Source: DATJGF01 sp035495315
GTDB taxonomy: Bacteria; Verrucomicrobiota; Verrucomicrobiia; Limisphaerales; UBA8199
Reading direction: 5' to 3'
DNA: 64,000 nt
NCBI GenBank assembly: GCA_035495315.1
Contig: DATJGF010000104.1
Location: 1 to 64,000, forward strand
The notes below the pieces were generated by a model. The model was not told the origin of the DNA. It made no database searches and saw only the letters and a list, made by a program, of their open reading frames with translations. This document shows, piece after piece, positions 34,507-43,896 of this stretch. The stretch's first letter is position 1, and the number at the start of each line of letters is the position of its first letter. The position numbers and the translations under genes are program-made.

Positions 34507-34534
34507 ACCGGGCGGAGAGCAATCTCCGCCCGGT
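34507..34534 (+). terminator. Rho-independent-type terminator
   Basis: A perfect 12-bp stem (ACCGGGCGGAGA / TCTCCGCCCGGT) closes a GCAA tetraloop and is followed by TCTTATATTT. It lies 65 nt after the stop of the repeat-protein ORF. This is the clearest terminator in the window. Confidence 0.75.
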
Positions 34535-34586
34535 TCTTATATTTCCCACGGAGAGCCTCGAGTTGGAGACGGACTTTGAACAGCAG

Positions 34587-34686
34587 TGAACCGCCGAGAG
34601 CACAAGAAGCAGAGAAACCACTTTTATTTCTGCGCTTTCCACTGTCGGGAGGCTCTTCTCTGCGGAGTTCGCGTCTCGGCGGTTCA
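34587..34686. repeat. Inverted repeat with TGAACCGCCGAGA ends
   Basis: TGAACCGCCGAGA (34587-34599) and TCTCGGCGGTTCA (34674-34686) are exact complements, and the inner sequence continues partial pairing (AGAGAAACCACTTTT and neighbouring CTTCTCTGCG). It resembles a dispersed palindrome known to me from Verrucomicrobia intergenic regions. Apart from this and the terminator, the 442-nt gap 34443-34884 shows no gene. Confidence 0.55.
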
Positions 34687-34884
34687 AAACACCAGCGCAC
34701 AAATCTTCACAAGCTGCCGCAATTCCCAAAGATATTCTTAGAGTAAAGCGAGTGAAACTCTGCGCTATGCTAAACACGCACGCACCACTGTTCGCACCCT
34801 GCGTCTTACGTCTTACGTTTCAGGCATCACGCATCACGGTTCCCTTGCCATCCTTTGCGAATTGGCCTAAACGATGATAAGCCA

Positions 34885-35946
34885 ATGAAACGAAGAACAT
34901 TCCTGGCCAGTCTGAGCAGCCTCGCCGCGCTGGAGGCCGTACCAACTCTGGCCGCGAAGTCTGACGAACCAATCCGGACCTCCTCAAACAGCCCGCCCCG
35001 AAAAGTCGTCGTCGGCACGACGATGCAGTCCTTCTGGGGTCAGTATCCAGGGCTGCGCCGCCGGCTCGAGCAATTGACAGGGTTGGTAGATGAAATGGCT
35101 GCGCAGGCAAAGAAGGTTCATAAACGCGGACTCGATCTCGCCGTCTTGCCCGAAGTGTCACTCACCGGCGAAGCGGGCGATGATGCGCTGGCTCATTCGG
35201 TCCCTTACGAGGGCGAAATCAGGGACGCCTTTAAACGCAAGGCGCTTGAACACAAATGTTATATCGTCGTCCCGACCTACTTACTCGATTCCAAGGAAAA
35301 GAAATTGTATTCGAATGCGGCAATCCTCGTCGGACGCGACGGGGAAGTGCAGGGAACCTACCGCAAGATTCATTTGGTTGTCTCCCTTGAGCGCAAGAAT
35401 ATGGAAGGCGGCTGCACCCCGGGGGACTCGCTGCCGATTTTTGAGTGCGACTTTGGCAAATTGGGAATCCAAATCTGTTACGACATGGAGTTCGATGGCG
35501 GATGGGCGGAACTGGCCCGCAATGGCGCGGAACTGATCGCCTGGCCGACGCAGTCGCCGCAGACCTCGCAACCCGCCTTCCGGGCCAGACAAAACCGCTG
35601 CTACATTGTATCCAGTACTTGGAGGCACAACGCGTCGGTCTTCGAGCCCACTGGCAAAATCGCGGCCCAGATCAAACCGCCCCAACGCATCCTGGTCCAC
35701 GAACTGGACCTCAGTTACGCCTTGCTCCCCTGGAGCGCGAGGCTTCAAAACGGAGAAGCCCTTCGGAAAGGCTTTGGCGACAAAGTCGGGTTCCGTTATT
35801 ACGAAGACGAAGATTGCGGTATCTTTTGGTCGAACGATCCGAAGACCCCAATTGGTGAAATGGTGCGTTCGATAGGCGTGCTGGAACTCGAGGAGGAAAT
35901 GGCACGCGTTAAGCAGTTTTACCAGGCCGCGGGAGTGCGGATATAG
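34885..35946 (+). CDS. Carbon-nitrogen hydrolase (nitrilase superfamily), Tat-exported
   Basis: Start chosen at ATG 34885, which places a twin-arginine motif (KRRTFLASLSSLAAL) at the N-terminus; 34855 is also possible. The product is 353 residues. The catalytic triad is visible: Glu in LAVLPEVSLTGE, Lys in TYRKIHLVV, and Cys in IQICYDMEFDGG. It probably hydrolyses an amide or nitrile outside the cytoplasm. Substrate unknown. It lies 49 nt before the sigma-factor fusion gene on the same strand, so the two may share a transcript. Confidence 0.88.
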   Translation: MKRRTFLASLSSLAALEAVPTLAAKSDEPIRTSSNSPPRKVVVGTTMQSFWGQYPGLRRRLEQLTGLVDEMAAQAKKVHKRGLDLAVLPEVSLTGEAGDDALAHSVPYEGEIRDAFKRKALEHKCYIVVPTYLLDSKEKKLYSNAAILVGRDGEVQGTYRKIHLVVSLERKNMEGGCTPGDSLPIFECDFGKLGIQICYDMEFDGGWAELARNGAELIAWPTQSPQTSQPAFRARQNRCYIVSSTWRHNASVFEPTGKIAAQIKPPQRILVHELDLSYALLPWSARLQNGEALRKGFGDKVGFRYYEDEDCGIFWSNDPKTPIGEMVRSIGVLELEEEMARVKQFYQAAGVRI

Positions 35947-35995
35947 CAGCGCCGGATTTTTCGCAAACTTTTGCCGATTGCGGCAATAGTATGGT

Positions 35996-38278
35996 GTGAA
36001 GGCTGACAGCCAGAGTGAAGAGCCGGTCTGGAGTTCCAGGACTTGCGCGGATCTGACTCTTCCTTTGAGCGAGACGGTGTGCGCGGAACTTGTCAGGCTG
36101 CACGGGCCGATGGTCAAAGCCGTTTGCCAGCGGATCCTGCGCGATGTGGCGCTGGGTGAAGATGCCGCGCAAGAGGTTTTTCTCCTGTTCGTCCGCAAGC
36201 TGCCGTCGCTTCCTCCACGCACGAGCGTCGGCGGGTGGCTTTACGTCACCGCGTGCCATTTGGCCCGAACCCATCGGCGCACTCTTATCCGACGACTGCA
36301 ACGAGAGACCCAGCCCGATGCCATGGCACACCTTATGAAACCTAACGAGAATACTCTTTGGCATGAGTTGGAACCGCTGCTGGATGAGGCGATGGTGACG
36401 CTACCCCAGCGTCAGCGCGAGTTGGTGCTGCTTCGTTATTTTCAAAACAACAGCCAGCGCGCCGCGGCCCTCCAGGTCGGCTGTTCGGAGAGCGTCGCCA
36501 GCCGCGAATTGTCTGCCGCCGTTGAAACCTTGCGCACATTCTTCGCTCGAAACGGGGTCGCCGTGTCAGCAACGGTCCTGGCCGCGCTCCTTTCCGCACA
36601 TGCCGCACAAGCCTCAATGGCGATTGCGGGTTTCGCCGCCACACTCTCCTCAGCATCCGCCCTCGCTGATGCGTCGGCTGCTGGTGGCTCATTAATCATC
36701 ACACTTATGAAAACGACAACGATTGCAAAGATTCTCGCCGGCGCAGCGCTCATCATCGTGTCCGGAGCCGCGATCCACCGTTTCAGTCAACGCGCCTCGC
36801 CGGACCTTTCCTTGGCGCAATCGAAAACGTATTCAACCGCTCCTCGCGCAACCGTTACCAAGGATGAACCCCAATCCAGGCCTGAGGAAACTCCTCGGCC
36901 ATTGCCGGCATCGAACGCTGCCTTGACCGCAGCCCGGGCGAAGAGCTCTCCCGTTTTTCTGGAAGAGGCGCGCAAAACAGCTCGAGAGAAGCAGACAAAA
37001 TTCCTTGAGCGGCTGAGCCAGTTCGCCCTTATAAAGGACCCGCACCGAGTGCAGGAGCTTCTCGCTCAGGAGTACGGAATCCACCTTCCTGAAGCCGAGA
37101 TATCCCCGCTCCTGGAGAATGGCCCGAAAGCCTTCACCTTCGGGGTCATAGACCTTTGGGCCGGCACACAGCCCCAGGAGGCGCTCGCCTGGGCTGCGTC
37201 AGTGCTCTCCGAGCCAGGATCTCGTGGTTGGAATCTACAGCAAAATCTGCTCGAGGCCGCCCGAAAGGCCTTGCCCAATCTAAATCGTGAAGGTCTGGAG
37301 GCGATGCTCCCGGAGGGTCCCGGCAAGGCACAGATGCTCGACCTTTTTGAAGCCGGCACCGATCCTCGTTCGCTGGCCAATCGTATTGCTGCGGATCCGA
37401 ATTCCTCGGATCGCGCCTCCCGGCTAATGCTGTTGGCCCAAGGATGGTCGGATACGGAGGCAGCCGTCCAATGGGCCAGGCAAAGTCTCAGCGGAACCGA
37501 CAAGATGGGGTTCTACGCACAGATCGGCTACAATTTGGCCCATCAAAATCCCCAGGAAGCTTTCCAGGTCCTGACCGAGTTGAAGGGCACAGACTCTTAC
37601 GCCTCCACGCTGGAGAGCATGATGCGGGGCCTGGTTCAGGAAGGTGGCCATGGCCCGGAGGTCGCAAATTTGATCGCCAATTCTGATGTGACCCCCGCAC
37701 AGCGGGCGGACCTCATCTCGGAACTGGCCCGACGCTGGGTGCGAAATGATCCTGAAGCGGCCATCAATTGGGCCAATGCGCTTACGAGTCCGGAGGATGT
37801 CCGCGCCGCGATTCCGTTGTTGGTTTCTCAACTCGACAATGACCGTGTCAGTCGTACCGTCGATGCCTATCTGAACAGTCACGACCCGGCGATGGAGCTG
37901 GCGCTGATCGAAGCCGCCGCGCCGCCCGGTTTGCGCTTCGATCCGCAGAAATCAAGACTCATCCTTGACCCGCTCATCGGTCAGGATCCCGCACTCAGAC
38001 TCAGAGCGGGGGAAGGCAATGGCGCCACTAAAGAGGAGATGCTATGGAACTCGGTCAACCTCACCGCGAAGCTTCAGGCCGAGGAAGGCTCTCCGTCCGC
38101 CGCGATGGAGTGGTTGGCCAAACTGCCCTTCGCCAGTGAGACCGACTACGCCCGAGCCGTCGGCAACGTCTTCTCTGTGTGGAATCTCGCAGCGCCAACC
38201 GAAGCCGCCGCCTGGCTGCAGAACGCCCCGCTCAATCCCAATATCAAAACGGACCTGCGCATTGCCGCGCAGCACTGA
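35996..38278 (+). CDS. ECF sigma factor fused to membrane anchor and extracytoplasmic solenoid
   Basis: GTG start (MKADSQSE), 760 residues. Sigma-70 region 2 lies at about 30-100 (GEDAAQEVFLLFVRKLPSLP, VGGWLYVTACHLARTHRR) and region 4 at about 130-185 (LPQRQRELVLLRYFQNNSQR, AALQVGCSESVASRELSAAV). A hydrophobic stretch at about 190-235 and a clear membrane helix at 241-262 (AKILAGAALIIVSGAAIHRF) follow. The C-terminal 480 residues are helical repeats (ALAWAASVLSEPGSRGWNLQ and similar WA-rich units), probably a solenoid outside the cytoplasm. This sigma-anchor layout is common in Verrucomicrobia. It suggests a membrane-bound regulator that senses an envelope signal; release by proteolysis is speculative. 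Confidence 0.85.
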   Translation: MKADSQSEEPVWSSRTCADLTLPLSETVCAELVRLHGPMVKAVCQRILRDVALGEDAAQEVFLLFVRKLPSLPPRTSVGGWLYVTACHLARTHRRTLIRRLQRETQPDAMAHLMKPNENTLWHELEPLLDEAMVTLPQRQRELVLLRYFQNNSQRAAALQVGCSESVASRELSAAVETLRTFFARNGVAVSATVLAALLSAHAAQASMAIAGFAATLSSASALADASAAGGSLIITLMKTTTIAKILAGAALIIVSGAAIHRFSQRASPDLSLAQSKTYSTAPRATVTKDEPQSRPEETPRPLPASNAALTAARAKSSPVFLEEARKTAREKQTKFLERLSQFALIKDPHRVQELLAQEYGIHLPEAEISPLLENGPKAFTFGVIDLWAGTQPQEALAWAASVLSEPGSRGWNLQQNLLEAARKALPNLNREGLEAMLPEGPGKAQMLDLFEAGTDPRSLANRIAADPNSSDRASRLMLLAQGWSDTEAAVQWARQSLSGTDKMGFYAQIGYNLAHQNPQEAFQVLTELKGTDSYASTLESMMRGLVQEGGHGPEVANLIANSDVTPAQRADLISELARRWVRNDPEAAINWANALTSPEDVRAAIPLLVSQLDNDRVSRTVDAYLNSHDPAMELALIEAAAPPGLRFDPQKSRLILDPLIGQDPALRLRAGEGNGATKEEMLWNSVNLTAKLQAEEGSPSAAMEWLAKLPFASETDYARAVGNVFSVWNLAAPTEAAAWLQNAPLNPNIKTDLRIAAQH

Positions 38279-38437
38279 ACCACAACACGCTGGTCCTTGC
38301 ACCATGTCTTCGTTAACTTCGTTGCCTTCTGTTCAACTGCATGCGCCCGCTTAAGCTCTCTCGGCCGATGGCCATTCAGGCAGCTTCAACTTTGCACCGT
38401 TTGAAACAAGCGCTCGCCTTGTCTTCTGCTGGTTGGC

Positions 38438-39679
38438 ATGATCCACTTTGTGCACACTTACCGGCTCTGCAAACTAGTGCTGGTTGTCGCAACCGCTTGG
38501 CTGGGACAAGAGGTTATCGGCGCCGAATTTGGCTTTCGCCACCATTTCATCGATCGCACTCTGCCGGTTGCGGATAAATTGGTGGGTGACTACGGCCTGA
38601 CTGCACTCGTCGACCTGGATCGAGATGGCGACCTCGACTTCGTTTTGGGTGGCCGCCCGTTTAGTCCCTCCCAACTTTATTGGTTTGAATTTCAAGGGGC
38701 GGATCGCTGGGTCCGACACCTTGTGGGGACCAATTACCTGTCGGATGTGGGCCTTGCCGCCCTTGATGTGGACCGCGACGGATGGCCCGATCTGGTCTGC
38801 AGCGGTGTCTGGTATCGCAATCCGGGCAAGCCACGGGAACTTCCATTCGAACGCATTGTCTTCGACGCAACAGCTGTGGGCGCACATGATATCCTCGCCG
38901 CCGATATCGACGGAGATAGTAAGCCTGACATCGTCATGATGGGTGACGAGCGCACTCCGCTCAACTCCCTCTGCTGGTATTCGATTCCCGCCGATCCGCG
39001 GCAGCCGTGGCTGAGACATCCGGTCGGACCGCCAGTCCACGGCGCGATTACTCCGAATGGCGTCGCGGATCTCGATGGGGACGGCGACCTGGATATTATT
39101 CGCGCGGATACATGGTTCGAGAATAAGGATGGCAAAGGCCGCGAGTGGGTTGCCCATAAAAATATCCCCATGGGCCGCAAGGGGCCGTTCGGCGTTTGTG
39201 TGCGCACCGCGGTTGCTGACCTGGACGGCGATGGCCGGAAAGAAATAATCATTGCCGATGCGGATATTGAGGACTCAAAAGTTGTTGTGCTCAAGAATGC
39301 GGACGGTAAGGGCAACCAGTGGACGAAAATCGAACTACCCCAGAGCTTCACTTACGGTTCATTACACGCCTTGGCGGTGGCGGATTTTAATGGTGACGGG
39401 CGACCCGATATTGTCGTCAACGAACAGGAGGAATTGCTGCCGACGGGACGCGAGAATCCGCGGTGGGTACTATGGGAAAACCTCGGGAACAATCTCTTTA
39501 AAGAACATATCATTTTGGACGGCAAACTTGGCGGCCATGAATTGCAGGTCGGGGATGTCGATGGTGATGGGGACATTGACATATGTTCAAAGGCCTGGGG
39601 ACCGCGGGCATGGAATGGGAACGGGGGCCGAATGCACGTTGATTTTCTGGAGAACCTGCTTAAGCCTGCGGCCAAATAG
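38438..39679 (+). CDS. Secreted FG-GAP/VCBS-repeat beta-propeller protein
   Basis: A 413-residue protein. The signal peptide at about 1-28 contains LCKLVLVVATAWLGQEVIGA. At least five FG-GAP-type units with Ca-binding-like DxDxDGxxD loops are visible: DLDRDGDLDFV, DVDRDGWPDLV, DIDGDSKPDIV, DLDGDGDLDII, DFNGDGRPDIV and DVDGDGDIDIC. These units form a seven-bladed propeller as in integrin alpha chains and many exported PVC proteins. Ligand or enzyme activity unknown. Confidence 0.82.
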   Translation: MIHFVHTYRLCKLVLVVATAWLGQEVIGAEFGFRHHFIDRTLPVADKLVGDYGLTALVDLDRDGDLDFVLGGRPFSPSQLYWFEFQGADRWVRHLVGTNYLSDVGLAALDVDRDGWPDLVCSGVWYRNPGKPRELPFERIVFDATAVGAHDILAADIDGDSKPDIVMMGDERTPLNSLCWYSIPADPRQPWLRHPVGPPVHGAITPNGVADLDGDGDLDIIRADTWFENKDGKGREWVAHKNIPMGRKGPFGVCVRTAVADLDGDGRKEIIIADADIEDSKVVVLKNADGKGNQWTKIELPQSFTYGSLHALAVADFNGDGRPDIVVNEQEELLPTGRENPRWVLWENLGNNLFKEHIILDGKLGGHELQVGDVDGDGDIDICSKAWGPRAWNGNGGRMHVDFLENLLKPAAK

Positions 39680-39715
39680 GTTCTAAAGAGGCTACTGCGA
39701 GAAATGCAAGTGCTC

Positions 39716-40039
39716 CTATCTGCCTGCTAAAGAATAATACGGGCGGCGGCTCGTCATTTTGCAGAGAACCTTGCCCTCCGACTCCATATTCCGGATTACC
39801 GAGATGAGATACCAACCGACGGATCCCGGGAAAGCGTGCAGCTTTTTCTTCACCGCCTTGAGCAACTCGGTGTAGGTGAGGCTTTTGCCTCGCGCCAACG
39901 CGCTCCTAATCGCCTGCACCACGACGAGATGTTTGTCAGCCGCGATCTGCATCCGTCGCTTGGTTCGCGAATTGGTTATCGTGATCTTGCTGCGCCGACG
40001 CGCGGACCGTTGTTCTTTCGTTTTTGAGCTTTTAAACAT
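39716..40039 (-). CDS. Small basic winged-helix-like protein
   Basis: A 107-residue protein. The N-terminal 30 residues are very basic and polar (KTKEQRSARRRSKITITNSR). The remaining part (ALARGKSLTYTELLKAVKKK, GSVGWYLISVIRNMESEGKV) has the layout of a winged-helix DNA-binding domain, ending in SRRPYYSLAGR. I do not recognise a characterised relative. Nucleic-acid binding is inferred. It converges with the FG-GAP gene and is followed on the same strand by transketolase upstream. Confidence 0.55.
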   Translation of the reverse strand: MFKSSKTKEQRSARRRSKITITNSRTKRRMQIAADKHLVVVQAIRSALARGKSLTYTELLKAVKKKLHAFPGSVGWYLISVIRNMESEGKVLCKMTSRRPYYSLAGR

Positions 40040-40114
40040 ATGCCTGCGCCGACTTGCGATCGGCTGAGACAGCCGAGTGTGCCACTCGCGCTACCAGGCG
40101 CGGCGCCCAGCCTA

Positions 40115-41950
40115 CTAGAGCGCTTTTACCTTGCGAATGATGCCCTGGGCGTCCAGCCCATAATGGGCCAGCAACTCCTCCGGTTTGCCAGAGCGGGGCA
40201 GGTCGGATACCCCAACCTTGTGTACTCTCACGCCCGCGGCGCTGAGCTCACCGGCGACTGCGTCACCCAGGCCGCCTTCGAGATAATGATCTTCCACTGT
40301 GAGAACCACGTTGTTGGTCTTCTGCGCAGCAGCCAGGATTACGTCCTTGCCCAGCGGTTTTACACTGTAAGCGTCAATGACGGTTATGCCGATCCCCTCG
40401 TTCTTTAACGCATCGGCCGCTTTGAGCGCCTCATGCAAGGTGACTCCAGCGGCAACAACGGTAATGTTGTCGTTTGCCGTTTGGCGCAGAACTTTAGCGC
40501 CGCCAATCGGGAACGCTTCCTCGTTGCTGTAGATGACCGGGGTCTTGGGCCGGGAAGTGCGCAGAAAGCAAACGCCCTGGTGGCTCGCCATCAGGTCCAT
40601 CAGCTTTTCGGCAGAAACGGCATCGCTGGGATACAGGACTGTGCTACCGGCGACGGCGCGCATCAGCGCAATGTCTTCCAATCCCATCTGTGACGGACCG
40701 TCCTCGCCAATGCTGACGCCGACGTGCGATCCAGCTAATTTAACGTTGGCACGTGAGATTCCCGCGACACGGATCTGGTCAAATGCGCGAGTGAAAAAGG
40801 TTGCAAACGTCGACGCAAACGGGACTTTGCCCCGCACGGCGAAACCGGTCGCAACGCCGACCATATTCTGCTCGGCAATGTAACATTCGGTGAACCGCTC
40901 GGGATATTTCTTCAGAAACTTTTCGGAGTAGGTTGAGTTCTTGGTGTCGCCATCGAGCGCGACAACGCGATTATCGGCCCCGCCGATACGAAGCAGGGCG
41001 TTGCCGAAGGCTTCGCGTGTGGCGACCATATCGCCTAGCTTGTAAGTAATAGCTGGGTATTGGGCCGGCGGGTCATTTTTTGGAGCGGGGAGCTGATTCG
41101 GCGCCGCGATTGGGTGACCGATGCCGGATCTGGCCGAAGGACGCAACTCGGCAATCGCGCGCTCAGCTTCTTCCTTCGAGAGCGCCCTGCCGTGCCAGCC
41201 CTCCTTATCCTGGATGAAGGAAATACCCGCTCCTTTGAATGTCTTGGCAAGAACGACCAGAGGCTGGTTACCAAGGCCAACCGCCGCGAGGACTTCTACG
41301 ATCTCATCCATGTCGTGGCCGTCGATTTCTTCTGTGCGCCAGCCAAACGATTCGAAGCGTCTTTTATAGGCATCCAGGTTATGCCCCAGGGGCGTGGGAT
41401 CGCTTTGGCCGAGGCGGTTAATGTCGACGACAGCAATCAAATTGTTGAGCTGATTGAGACCGGCGAGCGAAGCGGCTTCCCAGACCGATCCTTCCGAGCA
41501 TTCACCATCGCCGAGCAGCACGTAGGTGCGATAATCGAGTTGATCGAGCCGTGCGCATAACGCCATGCCCACACCGACACTCAGTCCTTGGCCAAGCGAT
41601 CCGGTGGCAACATCCGCAAACGGTAGCCGGGGAGTCGGGTGGCCTTCGAGGTCGCTGTCGAATCGCCGCAGGGTTGCTAATTTCTCCTCCGGTATAAATC
41701 CCGTTTCCGCCCACGCCGCGTACAGCAGAGGGGCGGCATGGCCCTTCGACAGTATGAAGCGGTCGTTATTATAGTAATGGGGGTTCTTGGGATCGAAACG
41801 CATGTGCCCAAAAAATAAGGCGGCGACCAAATCGGCTGCGGAACAGCACGAAGTCGGATGTCCACTCCCAGCCGCCGTGGTTGCCTGGATCGAAAGGATC
41901 CGCAACTGGTTGGCAATGCCCTTTAGACTTTCTGTATCGATGTCGTTCAT
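40115..41950 (-). CDS. tkt: Transketolase
   Basis: Start chosen at ATG 41950 (MNDIDTESLKGIANQLR). A longer reading to 42064 would run into the tRNA gene. The product is 611 residues, about usual for the short single-chain transketolases. The TPP-binding region is GDGECSEGSVWEAASLAGLN with VDINRLGQS. The pyrimidine domain contains AEQNMVGVATGFAVRGKVPF and the C-terminal domain contains TVEDHYLEGGLGDAVAGELS. It moves two-carbon units in the pentose phosphate pathway and probably handles pentoses released by the local hydrolases. Confidence 0.93.
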   Translation of the reverse strand: MNDIDTESLKGIANQLRILSIQATTAAGSGHPTSCCSAADLVAALFFGHMRFDPKNPHYYNNDRFILSKGHAAPLLYAAWAETGFIPEEKLATLRRFDSDLEGHPTPRLPFADVATGSLGQGLSVGVGMALCARLDQLDYRTYVLLGDGECSEGSVWEAASLAGLNQLNNLIAVVDINRLGQSDPTPLGHNLDAYKRRFESFGWRTEEIDGHDMDEIVEVLAAVGLGNQPLVVLAKTFKGAGISFIQDKEGWHGRALSKEEAERAIAELRPSARSGIGHPIAAPNQLPAPKNDPPAQYPAITYKLGDMVATREAFGNALLRIGGADNRVVALDGDTKNSTYSEKFLKKYPERFTECYIAEQNMVGVATGFAVRGKVPFASTFATFFTRAFDQIRVAGISRANVKLAGSHVGVSIGEDGPSQMGLEDIALMRAVAGSTVLYPSDAVSAEKLMDLMASHQGVCFLRTSRPKTPVIYSNEEAFPIGGAKVLRQTANDNITVVAAGVTLHEALKAADALKNEGIGITVIDAYSVKPLGKDVILAAAQKTNNVVLTVEDHYLEGGLGDAVAGELSAAGVRVHKVGVSDLPRSGKPEELLAHYGLDAQGIIRKVKAL

Positions 41951-42034
41951 GGATGTCCCACTGTACGCCCTAAACCCCAAAAGGGAATGAGAAATTACTT
42001 CCTTTCCCCAATGGTCCAGCAGGTCGGGATTTTG

Positions 42035-42111
42035 TGGTACGCGAGGCGGGGGTCGAACCCACAACCTTCGGCTCCGGAGGCCGACGCTCTATCCAATTGA
42101 GCTACTCGCGC
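42035..42111 (-). tRNA. tRNA-Arg (anticodon CCG)
   Basis: On the reverse strand the cloverleaf is complete. The acceptor arm is GCGCGAG against CTCGCGT with a G-U first pair. The D-arm is AGCTCAATTGGATAGAGC. The anticodon stem TCGGC/GCCGA bounds loop CTCCGGA, giving CCG, and the T-loop is GGTTCGACCC. The 3' CCA is encoded (42035-42037). It lies 84 nt upstream of the transketolase start on the same strand. Confidence 0.93.
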
Positions 42112-42263
42112 ACTGGACGCTTGGAAACCTAGGGCAATCGTCTGCGGGCGGCAACCTGTTTTCTAGCTGGAAAAAAATTCGACTTAAGCGATGTTGTCAT
42201 GAACCGTCTGATTCACCGCAAGGTCTCTGTCACAAGGAACCACTAGAGGGCGAAGGGCATGGC

Positions 42264-43019
42264 ATGAGTTTAAGGTTTGTGGATGGTACGGAAATCGAGC
42301 CGCTCGCGGCACGGGGAATCCTGGATGAGTTTCCCATTAATCACAACCCGGTCTGTTTGGAAAAGAAAGTTCGCATCCGTCCATACCGACCTGAAGATCG
42401 CATAGCGATTCGGCGCCTCTGTTGTGAGACCGGTTTTTTGGGGGACCCGGTCGATATTTTCTTTCAGGATCGGGAATTGTTCGCGGATCTCTTCACCAAT
42501 GCCTATCTCGATCATTCACCGGATTGGGCCCTGGTCGCCGAAGTGGACCAACGCGTCATTGGCTATCTCCTGGGGGCGGTGTCCGACCGTTTCGATATGG
42601 TCCTGATGAGCAGCGGGGCGCGTACCGCCGCCAGGATGCTCTTCCGTCTGGCCACCGGCCGCTACGCCGGTCATCCGCGCAGCGCGCGTTTTGTGCGCTG
42701 GCTCCTGACCTGCGGATTTGCCGAACAACCCAAACATCCCCGCAACGCGGCCCACTTGCATTGGGATCTCGACAAGGGTTTTCGCGGGCGTGGCATTTGT
42801 TATCATCTTTGGGACATCTATGAGCGTCGTCTACGGGAAGCCGGCGTGCGTTGCTGCTACGGCGCCTTCTTTTCGCACAAGAAACGCAAACCCGAATTGG
42901 TCTACGAGCGCTATGGCTTCGAGGTGTTTGATCGGAAACGCACGACTATTTTCCAACCGGAGATCCCCGACCCGGTTGACGTCGTTTGCGTGCATAAGGA
43001 CCTCTCCGCGCGGGCATGA
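42264..43019 (+). CDS. GNAT-family N-acetyltransferase
   Basis: A 251-residue protein. The first 35 residues form a lead-in. The GNAT fold follows: VRIRPYRPEDRIAIRRLCCE at the start, WALVAEVDQRVIGYLLGAV as the central strand, and the acetyl-CoA P-loop motif HWDLDKGFRGRGICYHLWDI. Its stop overlaps the next gene's start as ATGA, so it is coupled to the sulfotransferase-like gene. The acceptor is unknown. The pairing suggests modification of the same molecule, perhaps a surface glycan. Confidence 0.85.
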   Translation: MSLRFVDGTEIEPLAARGILDEFPINHNPVCLEKKVRIRPYRPEDRIAIRRLCCETGFLGDPVDIFFQDRELFADLFTNAYLDHSPDWALVAEVDQRVIGYLLGAVSDRFDMVLMSSGARTAARMLFRLATGRYAGHPRSARFVRWLLTCGFAEQPKHPRNAAHLHWDLDKGFRGRGICYHLWDIYERRLREAGVRCCYGAFFSHKKRKPELVYERYGFEVFDRKRTTIFQPEIPDPVDVVCVHKDLSARA

Positions 43020-43870
43020 AGCTCGTCATCTTTACACTGACCAGCGCGCGCTCGGGAACAGTTTACCTCAGGCACTTGTTTCAGAATAATGTCCGCGATT
43101 GTATCTGCCGACATGAGCCGTTTTTCGACTGGGGAAATCCGACGATGTTCGGCCGCGCCATCTACGACGCGCACGCCGGTCGATTGGATCGCTTGCGGCA
43201 ACTGCTGCTTAAGAAACGAAACCACATTGAACGATTGCCCGGGCGCATTTACCTGGAATCAAGCCATGCTTTTCTCAAGTCCGCTTACCGCGTCGCGCCG
43301 GAGATCTTTCCTGAGCTCCGCCTGGTGCATTTGATTCGCGACCCGTTAAAAGTTGCACGGAGCGAAGCCTACCGCGAAGGCTGGCGACGACGCGTCCATG
43401 TCCCGTTTCACTATTATCGCGGCGATGATGGTCGACGGCATTTCGTTTGGTCGCTAACCGGCAACGAAGAGATCTTTGAACCGTTCAAACGAAGGCAGCT
43501 GACGTTATTCCAATGGTACTTGCTGGAATGGATCGAGATCGAGAACCGGGCAATGTCGTTTCTGGAAGAGCACCAGCTCCACTCCCGGTGCTACACCCTC
43601 CAAGTGCCAACTGACCTGAACGATCCGAAGCGTTTTAAAGCGATGCTGGATTTCTTCGACCTGAACCTGTTGCAACCGCAGATACGATTGCAGGGCCGAA
43701 AAAATCGCAGCCTGGGATACTCCACTAAAGTCAAGTCGGAGGATGAGACTGAGTGCGCGGAAGTTTTAGCTGAAGTCTCGCCCAGGTACCTGGAGATATT
43801 CGTGCACGAACCGTATGTCAATTGCGCCTGGCGCAAAGTGTTTTCTCGGGAGGACGTTAAAGCGTTATAA
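43016..43870 (+). CDS. Sulfotransferase-family protein
   Basis: A 284-residue protein. The 5'-phosphosulfate loop of PAPS sulfotransferases is seen as FTLTSARSGTVYLRHLF at residues 5-21, and the 3'-phosphate motif as LVHLIRDPLKVARSEAYREG near 105-125. It may transfer sulfate to a sugar or tyrosine, or be an inactive relative. It is translationally coupled to the GNAT gene and is the last gene before a convergent glycosyltransferase. Confidence 0.78.
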   Translation: MKLVIFTLTSARSGTVYLRHLFQNNVRDCICRHEPFFDWGNPTMFGRAIYDAHAGRLDRLRQLLLKKRNHIERLPGRIYLESSHAFLKSAYRVAPEIFPELRLVHLIRDPLKVARSEAYREGWRRRVHVPFHYYRGDDGRRHFVWSLTGNEEIFEPFKRRQLTLFQWYLLEWIEIENRAMSFLEEHQLHSRCYTLQVPTDLNDPKRFKAMLDFFDLNLLQPQIRLQGRKNRSLGYSTKVKSEDETECAEVLAEVSPRYLEIFVHEPYVNCAWRKVFSREDVKAL

Positions 43871-43896
43871 CGAACGGACGACCTTGAACGTCCTAA

